Origin: Proteiniphilum sp. UBA4084
Lineage (GTDB): Bacteria > Bacteroidota > Bacteroidia > Bacteroidales > Dysgonomonadaceae
Direction of reading: 5' to 3'
NCBI GenBank assembly: GCA_002383605.1
Contig: DFYK01000100.1
Coordinates: 24,066 to 39,359 of the forward strand
Length of the DNA: 15,294 nucleotides
Position 1 is the stretch's first letter. Every line of letters starts with the position of its first letter. The notes under the pieces were generated by a model. It was not told the origin of the DNA, searched no databases, and saw only the letters and a program-made list of their open reading frames with translations. Shown piece by piece: positions 7,299 to 13,462 of this stretch. A program made the position numbers and the translations under genes.

Positions 7299-8027
7299 TC
7301 AGAGCCGGCAGTTCCAACTCTGTTGGGTGTACTTCTCCTGCCGCAACTGTTCAACCTCCTCCAATGCATTTGTCAGCAATGGTCTTATCTCCTTTTCTCC
7401 GTAGTATAATAGAAGCTGAGTTGTAATCCGTTCAAGGAAAACGGTAATATCTGAAGTACCAGCACCTCCCCTGGCCAGGTAGGTTCGAATATTGGTTACA
7501 GGACTGGGTACCGAGGGGGTGGCTTTTTTTATAGGGCGCCCGTTTTCGGAAGTCAGCGCTCTTTGCAGCATCTCCAGATCGGTATCATACAACAACGTGC
7601 CGTGATGCAGCTCCCTCCCTCTGGAAACATGGGAGGCGGTACCCGATATTTTATACCCTTCCAGCCAGAGATCTTTTCTTTTCCCTATCTCAACAGGAAT
7701 ATCCAATTTGTGGAGCACAGTAACAACGGGTTCAAGAAAACGGGCACTTAACGGTGCACCTGTGCTATCCTGAATAAACGTGTAATTCAGGTTTCCCCTG
7801 TCGTGATACACCGCTCCCCCACCCGATAGCCGACGGATGATCCGGATATCGTGCTCAATACAGAAATCGGGATCGACCTCGTTCCTCACCGCCTGATTCG
7901 ATCCGATAATCACACTCGGTTCATTGACGTAGAGCAGTAAAAAATCTTCCCCTTTTCTGGAGAAAAGATATTCTTCTGCCGCCAGATTAAACGATGGCGT
8001 GGAAGAAGGAGACATGACGATGTTCAT
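7299..8027 (-). CDS. lplA: Lipoate-protein ligase A, short form
   Basis: It activates lipoate with ATP and attaches it to lysine of lipoyl domains such as GcvH and E2 subunits. The protein has 242 residues. Visible family motifs are FNLAAEE at 13-19, RRLSGGGAVYHD at 65-76, LWLEGYKISGTA with the likely catalytic-region Lys126, HHGTLLYDTDL near 141 and SVPSPVTNI near 172. It lacks the roughly 80-residue C-terminal accessory domain of E. coli LplA (338 aa) and stops at SWNCRL, just where E. coli has SWEWNFG. I checked the other two frames past the stop and saw no continuation, so this does not look like a simple frameshift. The start ATG 8027 is preferred over ATG 8015 because the extra residues form the first beta-strand of the fold. 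It is probably a separate transcript from the polysaccharide genes upstream. Confidence 0.88.
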   Translation of the reverse strand: MNIVMSPSSTPSFNLAAEEYLFSRKGEDFLLLYVNEPSVIIGSNQAVRNEVDPDFCIEHDIRIIRRLSGGGAVYHDRGNLNYTFIQDSTGAPLSARFLEPVVTVLHKLDIPVEIGKRKDLWLEGYKISGTASHVSRGRELHHGTLLYDTDLEMLQRALTSENGRPIKKATPSVPSPVTNIRTYLARGGAGTSDITVFLERITTQLLLYYGEKEIRPLLTNALEEVEQLRQEKYTQQSWNCRL

Positions 8028-8032
8028 GGCTG

Positions 8033-8040
8033 CAAAATTA
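8033..8040 (-). promoter_or_regulatory. Candidate -7 box for lplA
   Basis: On the minus strand 8040-8033 reads TAATTTTG, an exact match to TAnnTTTG. It ends only 5 nt before ATG 8027, so transcription would start at or within a few bases of the start codon. No convincing -33 box is seen 19-21 nt upstream, where an eight-T run lies nearby (8050-8043). Confidence 0.4.
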
Positions 8041-8088
8041 GCAAAAAAAACAGTATGAAGTTTTCAGATGAAATATCATTTATCACAG

Positions 8089-11000
8089 CTATAAAATCAT
8101 TATCCCCGCCGGTGCATCAATTTTTGATTCTATCTTTCCATTTGGCAGTCGTTCATGCCGTACTTTCACCACTCCGTGGGGAGTCGGGAAGCTTCCTTCA
8201 ACCCACTCCAGGTTTCCAAGGTAAGGCTTTACTTCGATGACTTTGCAGCCGGGCTCCACAACCCTTATTCCCAATATATTTTCCGTGAGCCAGGCCGTTA
8301 CGCCCGATGACCAGCCATGACAGAGGCTGTGGCGATAGCTGGGATAGCAGTAATCGCCAAAATCACCATGGATATCATTCATTCCTGCCGGTGTGAACTG
8401 GTCGATCCGCGCCGAATTCTCCATCCACTCCATGTTGAAGTCTTCCCAGAAGGTGGTGGCACCCATATCGAGCATCCCGCCCCAGTAGTCGCTCACGATT
8501 TTTAGTGCCTCATCCTGCATGCCTGCCATGGTGAGTGCATCGAGCATATAGAGACCGTAGAAGGTGGAGAAGCGTTTTGCACCATCCACCGCGATCACCT
8601 CTTCACTTGCTTTTAGCGGATCCATCATGCCGGCGACTGCCATTAACACAGCAGCCTGTTTCAGGTTATTGTGGGGCAAGGTTTTTCTATTCAGCTTCCG
8701 GGCAGCTCCCGCTGCCACGTCGGCAGAGCGGCTCTCACCCAGTACCTCACATAACTTCTGAGCATCTCTCAGTGCCCATGACAGCAGGGCGCGGTATCCG
8801 GCTTCCACACCCTCCTTGTTGGGAGTTGAGGGCCAGTCCAGAAACCGAAAAGGACTCAATGACTCGGTACCATCTTCGGCGATTTTACTATTGATCAAAT
8901 CAATGAGACCGACAATATATTCCTGGTGACGATTCAAAAAATCGAGATCACCATTCTGCATATACCAGTCGTGGTGAATAATCAGGTACCACATCGAGTA
9001 GGAGCTCATTCCGTTCATCCATTGCGGAAGCGGGTATTGTTGGGTTGCCAGATCCAGGCTTCCGGGTACCACTTCGTTGTATCCGAATACGGCGTTGATG
9101 GCTTTCAGTTCCGGATGGAAGTCACCCAGCCAGACCAGCCTGTCCCGCTTGATACCGTCCCAGAGGTACTCCTGCATATTGAGATGGGTGGTGTAGGCAC
9201 CGGTCATCCAGATTGAGTCGAGCCGCGGGTTGCTGCTCTTGAATGACCCGAGGTATGGAATATCCCTGTAGCGAAGGATAGCGCGTGCCTCCTTGAGGTT
9301 GATGGTAGTACCCGTCTGCAGCAGGTCGATGCGCACAAACCGGAAACCGGTATTTCCGATCTCGATCAATCCCGAGCGGGGAATCTCCATGATGATATCC
9401 CGTTTGGCATGGTCATCGGTAGAAAAACCCATCAGCCAGTCGGAGTTGTAGGTATTGCTGTTGGCTTCACCCACCGACTCACCGAAGCGGATTCGCACCA
9501 GCGAAGGCTCCCGGCGGGAGGATCCGCCCATTACCAGCTGAAGCCCGCCATGCAGCTCCTTGCCATAATCCAGCAGGATGGAAGCGGTGTCGGTATCGGT
9601 CGTTGTCATTGAACAGAAACGGGTTGTACGGCTCATATCCGACTGGCTGTTTCCCGGCTTCAGCAGCACCTCGCTGTTTTTGATCATCACACCGGAACTG
9701 TCTGAGGTCCATAGAACCCTGACTGGGGAAATGAAAACGCGTGTCAGCTCATCCTTTTGTGTAATTTGATTGTACTCAGGGCCAAAGTTAGGAGGAAGTT
9801 GTGCGGTGGTGGTGGCGATTGCTGCATCAACCGGTAAAAAATGTTTTCGCATAAACGCGATGTACACGTCAAAATCGCCCGGTAAAGTTCCATGTCCCCC
9901 GGTATGCATATAGTAACCCATGTCGTGCAGGATTGCCACTTCGGGGTCGGGCATCACCTTTGTCTCCAATCCCTTTTTACGAAAGAGATGGTAAACCGGC
10001 TCCGCGGCAACCGCCGCCAGAAACTCCCCTTGGGGATCGGACCATCTGTCGGTGCTGCCTGTTTGTAACAACAGCGGCCTTGGCGCAATCAACGAAAGAA
10101 GCATGTGGGCGTCGATGGGTGATGTGTGCGGATCACCGGCATATTTGGCCCTATTGCCGCAAAACTGATAGAAATAGCGGGATGGTGCAACCATGTGGGC
10201 GATGGTCTCCCCGTAATCACGCATCGAGAGCGCTGCACCTCCTTCACCGGAACAGCTTGCGATGATCATGCCAAAACGCTCATCCAGAGCGCCGGCCCAG
10301 AGGACAGTCTTTCCCAGTCGCGATACACCATGAAGGGCAATCTTTTTTGCCTCTATATCCGGATCACTCTCCAGATAATCCATCGCATAGCCCAGTCCCC
10401 ACGCCCAGGCAGAGATGGTTCCCCACTCGTGTGGCGCAGGCCATTTTTCACCCTCCGTCAGAAAATGTCCCCTTACCCCATGTGAGATTCCATCGGCAAA
10501 GTCGGGTTCGATATCGCCATAATAGATGGTGGCAACCCCTATTCCCGCCGCTATAAATTTCTCCACATCCAGGTTACCGAATCTTCTTCCATCTTGTAGT
10601 TGCACGGGCATCCGCTCTCTTTCACGGTTCCAGATAAAACCGGGCCGAATATCCGGATCATCCACCGTCAAAGAGTTTGGCATGAAGCTGATCATCAGAA
10701 AAAGCGGAACAGGCTTCGTTGCTTTAGCAGGCGTATAGATCAGGAGGTCGGCCTTGTGTGTTGCGGTATCTTCGGTAAAATAGAGGGTTACCTGCTTTCT
10801 GACAGCCTTGCCATTGAATGCAGGTGTGCCGCGGTCGAACAGTACAGCCTCTCGTGGCGGACGTGCCGGTACTTTGCCGAACTGTTCGTTTTCAAACAAC
10901 GCAACAATTTCGGGGCGACGTTTACTGGTCCACTCCTCCGGACATGTTACCTGTCCCCCATTATTAAACATCAAAGGATCAGGGAGTCGATAGCTCCCGG

Positions 11001-11121
11001 TCTTGGACTCATCGTAGTTTACCGGAATACCAGCAATGGTATCTTGTTGTGCGCTCAACATGGTGTTTGAGAAGAGCATCAGGATAATCAGGCACACCGG
11101 GAGGTTGTAGCGGGTACGCAT
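8089..11121 (-). CDS. CE15-like glucuronoyl esterase fused to GH78-like alpha-L-rhamnosidase
   Basis: A 1010-residue exported two-domain enzyme. Residues 1-24 are a Sec signal peptide ending MLSA before QQD. Residues about 37-430 match bacterial CE15: YDESK then LPDPL, KRRPEI, YYGDIEPDF, WGLGYAMDYLE, the nucleophile elbow GVSRLGK (Ser267), GGAALS, ALIAPRPL-like LIAPRPL, WSDPQGEF and a likely catalytic His410 in TGGHG. CE15 enzymes hydrolyse esters of 4-O-methyl-glucuronate. Residues about 455-1010 match GH78: FGESVGE, GFRFVRIDL, YLGSFKSS, the catalytic block DGIKRDRLVWLGD (Asp655, Asp660, Asp667), TFWEDF with candidate base Glu893, and CHGWSSG near 934. The GH78 half is short and lacks the extra N-terminal beta-domains of many family members. 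Its gene starts 22 nt after the DUF4861-like gene, so it is likely in the same transcript. The substrate is inferred as a rhamnose next to an esterified uronate. Confidence 0.87.
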   Translation of the reverse strand: MRTRYNLPVCLIILMLFSNTMLSAQQDTIAGIPVNYDESKTGSYRLPDPLMFNNGGQVTCPEEWTSKRRPEIVALFENEQFGKVPARPPREAVLFDRGTPAFNGKAVRKQVTLYFTEDTATHKADLLIYTPAKATKPVPLFLMISFMPNSLTVDDPDIRPGFIWNRERERMPVQLQDGRRFGNLDVEKFIAAGIGVATIYYGDIEPDFADGISHGVRGHFLTEGEKWPAPHEWGTISAWAWGLGYAMDYLESDPDIEAKKIALHGVSRLGKTVLWAGALDERFGMIIASCSGEGGAALSMRDYGETIAHMVAPSRYFYQFCGNRAKYAGDPHTSPIDAHMLLSLIAPRPLLLQTGSTDRWSDPQGEFLAAVAAEPVYHLFRKKGLETKVMPDPEVAILHDMGYYMHTGGHGTLPGDFDVYIAFMRKHFLPVDAAIATTTAQLPPNFGPEYNQITQKDELTRVFISPVRVLWTSDSSGVMIKNSEVLLKPGNSQSDMSRTTRFCSMTTTDTDTASILLDYGKELHGGLQLVMGGSSRREPSLVRIRFGESVGEANSNTYNSDWLMGFSTDDHAKRDIIMEIPRSGLIEIGNTGFRFVRIDLLQTGTTINLKEARAILRYRDIPYLGSFKSSNPRLDSIWMTGAYTTHLNMQEYLWDGIKRDRLVWLGDFHPELKAINAVFGYNEVVPGSLDLATQQYPLPQWMNGMSSYSMWYLIIHHDWYMQNGDLDFLNRHQEYIVGLIDLINSKIAEDGTESLSPFRFLDWPSTPNKEGVEAGYRALLSWALRDAQKLCEVLGESRSADVAAGAARKLNRKTLPHNNLKQAAVLMAVAGMMDPLKASEEVIAVDGAKRFSTFYGLYMLDALTMAGMQDEALKIVSDYWGGMLDMGATTFWEDFNMEWMENSARIDQFTPAGMNDIHGDFGDYCYPSYRHSLCHGWSSGVTAWLTENILGIRVVEPGCKVIEVKPYLGNLEWVEGSFPTPHGVVKVRHERLPNGKIESKIDAPAGIMIL

Positions 11122-11143
11122 GGGTATAAGCTTCTTGAATGGG

Positions 11144-12016
11144 TTAATCTACACTCATTTCAAATTTTGCAAAGTCGATAAACCGATCCAGGGTATTCAC
11201 GAGCGGTTCCTTACCATTGGCAGAAGTAATCCACAGGCTTATCTGTTTGCCCGGTTTTGAGATAAAGATATGCTGATTTCCATCGTCTTTGGTCTGATCG
11301 AAGTCATCCGGATTCACAAATATCGCGGAGCCCAGCTCCACCTGTTCTGCTGCGACGTCTTCCGGATGCAGTCCCCAGGTAAAAACAGAACCTTTCTCCA
11401 CAACCACCTGCTGTCCGGGGTGATAATTGATACCGGTAACAAAAGCCACATCCTCATCGGTCAGTGCGAAAGCTTCCACCTTCGCTTTTCTAAAGCCGGA
11501 ATAGACGGTCACCCGCACCAGGATATCTACTTTTCTATTCCGGTAGGGCACATCTTCCGACAGCATCTCCATGTAGGATACCGATCCCTCCTTTACCACC
11601 CTGGCCGTTCTGTTTGAAACAGGATCCAGGGGAACCACCTTCTCTCCATCCCACAAACGGATACCACCAAGGCCCACAGTGGGTCCCACCTTGTAGTAGT
11701 CGGCGCCCTTTCCTTCAAGCTGCTGCTGCGTGGTGGGATACCATTTATATGTACCCAGCTCAAGCCCGGGCATCGCCTTCGAATAGACATCGATGGCCGC
11801 TTTCTTGTCGAAATACAATCTCAGTGCCAGCCATTCATTTTCAATGGCAGGACCATGATGGCCCAAAGCCTTGTACAGGTCGCCCGATTCCGATGAGACA
11901 TGGTTGAGATACGTAGCACTGTCGCTCCGTAAAAAAAGGCTCACATCGGTCATGTTCTGTGCTGCAAGAAAGCCTGCCTGGAACAGAAACAAAAATAAAA
12001 ACAATTTACTCTTCAT
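11144..12016 (-). CDS. DUF4861-like exported protein of a pectin locus, function unknown
   Basis: A 290-residue protein with a Sec signal peptide (MKSK, a Leu/Phe-rich core, cleavage at LAA before QNM) and no lipobox, so probably periplasmic. It has no membrane segment. The body is rich in beta-strand patterns with conserved-looking blocks such as GHHGPAIENEW near residue 53, GLELGTYKWYP near 85, GLGGIRLWDG near 115, PLDPVSNRTARV near 128 and TGINYHPGQQVVVEKG near 194. I recognise these as the DUF4861 family, which often sits beside pectin-degrading enzymes in Bacteroidota. The several Trp, Tyr and His in the blocks would suit sugar binding or catalysis, but I know of no firmly established reaction. 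It lies between a PL22-like lyase and an esterase-rhamnosidase fusion and has a promoter candidate of its own. Confidence 0.75.
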   Translation of the reverse strand: MKSKLFLFLFLFQAGFLAAQNMTDVSLFLRSDSATYLNHVSSESGDLYKALGHHGPAIENEWLALRLYFDKKAAIDVYSKAMPGLELGTYKWYPTTQQQLEGKGADYYKVGPTVGLGGIRLWDGEKVVPLDPVSNRTARVVKEGSVSYMEMLSEDVPYRNRKVDILVRVTVYSGFRKAKVEAFALTDEDVAFVTGINYHPGQQVVVEKGSVFTWGLHPEDVAAEQVELGSAIFVNPDDFDQTKDDGNQHIFISKPGKQISLWITSANGKEPLVNTLDRFIDFAKFEMSVD

Positions 12017-12044
12017 ATGATTTATTAAAAAAGATTTTCAACTA

Positions 12045-12076
12045 CAAACTTAGGAAAAATTTAACTGCCCTATCAA
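12045..12076 (-). promoter_or_regulatory. Internal promoter candidate before the DUF4861-like gene
   Basis: On the minus strand TAAGTTTG at 12052-12045 matches TAnnTTTG exactly, and a TTG at 12076-12074 (in AATTG) lies 21 nt upstream as a partial -33 box. The -7 box ends 28 nt before ATG 12016, so transcription would begin near 12038 and give a leader of about 20 nt. It occupies the 72-nt gap after the PL22-like gene, the longest gap within this gene set. Confidence 0.5.
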
Positions 12077-12088
12077 TTCATCCGTACC

Positions 12089-13444
12089 TTATCTCTCATT
12101 TTTCAACCACTTCTCGGGTACACAAACAACGCAGATGTTCATGGATCTGCCGTCTTCGGAAAGCATGGCCGATTGAATCTCTATTTTGGTACCGTCGGGG
12201 CTGAATGTGGGATGCACATGATCGGCAGCGGTAGCCTTGTGACCAGCGGTAAGGAGCATCATTTCGTGGGTATCACGATTGATCAGATAGAGTTCGCGTT
12301 CAAAATTATCGCCCACGGCAAGACGTTTGTCGTGTGAACCATGCACATGCCAGAATCCGCTCCCATAGGGTATTTGTCCGGCGATGGTCATTTCCCTGGT
12401 GTTGATATTCACAATCCCCAGTCCGGTAGGTTTTTCACGTGTACCGGAAGGTCCCCATGCTGTTTCTTGTCCGGGATTGGCACCCTTCACGTCGGTTCCT
12501 TTTGGCCGGTTCTCATCGTTGATGCCCTGTATAGGTCGATGTCCCAATATGGCGAATGCTACTTCATCGGGGCTAATTACCGCTTCGTGTGTTATCCACT
12601 CATACTCCGACTCCGGATAAAGCGGACGCAGTCCTGTACCGTCGGCATTTACAAACCATGTTCGCTGCGGAGCCTTACCGCCTGTTTCCCAGCAGAAAAC
12701 AATCTGTCCAGGCACCCAGGGATTACTCTGTATATGTCCAATCTGGAAAGGTACTGACACCACATGTTTGATTTCACCGGTATGAATATTCATTCCGGCA
12801 ATACCGGCTGGGCCTGCGCCCATATTCCGGGGGCCGAAAGGTTTTGCAATTTCTGTTCCTTCCGGAAGGTATTTTAATGCCTCCTCTTTTCCCACACGAA
12901 ACCATACCCATTCCTCTCCCCCATCAAGAGCCATATCTCCTCCTGCATCCATTTCGGCGGGGGTTATTCCGCAAATCCGTTCATAAGCAGCAGCCGGTTT
13001 CAGGTTGCCCGACTCAGAATCAGCAAACAGCTTTTCCAGATCAATCTCAACAACCTCCACTGCCACAGGAGCACCTCTCGGGCCTTCCGGCCTGCGCATA
13101 AAATAGAGTTTCATTGATTTTCTGGCCACACTAAGCATGCCGGAATATCCACCCTCAGTAATCTGTACAATATCACCCGTTTTCTCGTTTACAGCCATGG
13201 CTTCTCCCGCAACGCGCACCGAGCTGAAAACAACCCACTCGCCGTTGGAAGTCCATTGATTGTGCGTGGGATAAATCTTTCGGTCGCCCGACTGGCTGCT
13301 TGTCAGAAACACGAGTTCAACACCCGTTACCGGATCCCTCACCACTTTTCTCTCGGATGGGAAACGGGTACCTATTTGTGCGGAAACAGGTAAAATAAAA
13401 GCAATTGACAGTAGTATAAACAGTGTTATATAAATCTTTTTCAT
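12089..13444 (-). CDS. Exported PL22-like beta-propeller lyase (oligogalacturonate lyase family)
   Basis: A 451-residue protein with a Sec signal peptide (MKKIYITLF..., cleavage at VSA before QIG) and about seven propeller-blade repeats, seen as recurring segments such as NGEWVVFSS, SPDEVAFAI and SPDGTKIEI. The His positions characteristic of PL22 are present: GHIQSNPW (His237), WITHEAVISPD (His286), HVHGSHD (His366, 368, 371) and DHVHPTFSPDG (His409, 411); in PL22 such histidines bind a catalytic metal. Classical oligogalacturonate lyases are cytoplasmic and cut unsaturated di- and trigalacturonate, whereas this one is exported, so it probably acts on pectin or rhamnogalacturonan oligosaccharides in the periplasm. 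It begins 18 nt after the PL11 gene. A TolB-like non-enzymatic propeller is a less likely alternative. Confidence 0.82.
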   Translation of the reverse strand: MKKIYITLFILLSIAFILPVSAQIGTRFPSERKVVRDPVTGVELVFLTSSQSGDRKIYPTHNQWTSNGEWVVFSSVRVAGEAMAVNEKTGDIVQITEGGYSGMLSVARKSMKLYFMRRPEGPRGAPVAVEVVEIDLEKLFADSESGNLKPAAAYERICGITPAEMDAGGDMALDGGEEWVWFRVGKEEALKYLPEGTEIAKPFGPRNMGAGPAGIAGMNIHTGEIKHVVSVPFQIGHIQSNPWVPGQIVFCWETGGKAPQRTWFVNADGTGLRPLYPESEYEWITHEAVISPDEVAFAILGHRPIQGINDENRPKGTDVKGANPGQETAWGPSGTREKPTGLGIVNINTREMTIAGQIPYGSGFWHVHGSHDKRLAVGDNFERELYLINRDTHEMMLLTAGHKATAADHVHPTFSPDGTKIEIQSAMLSEDGRSMNICVVCVPEKWLKNER

Positions 13445-13462
13445 AGGGACTTTATTACATAT

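Noticed and set aside
7300..7322. Imperfect stem (CAGAG ... CTCTG) at the hemG/lplA junction as a bidirectional terminator
   Set aside because: The stem is short with internal mismatches, lies within lplA coding sequence, and has no T-tract on either side.
8041..8090. Eight-T run on the minus strand after the CE15-GH78 gene as an intrinsic terminator
   Set aside because: No stable stem precedes the T run; only weak AT pairing is visible, so termination there is not supported.
10600..11070. 156-codon plus-strand frame opposite the CE15 domain
   Set aside because: It has no family signal, start support or promoter, and the opposite strand codes clear CE15 blocks.
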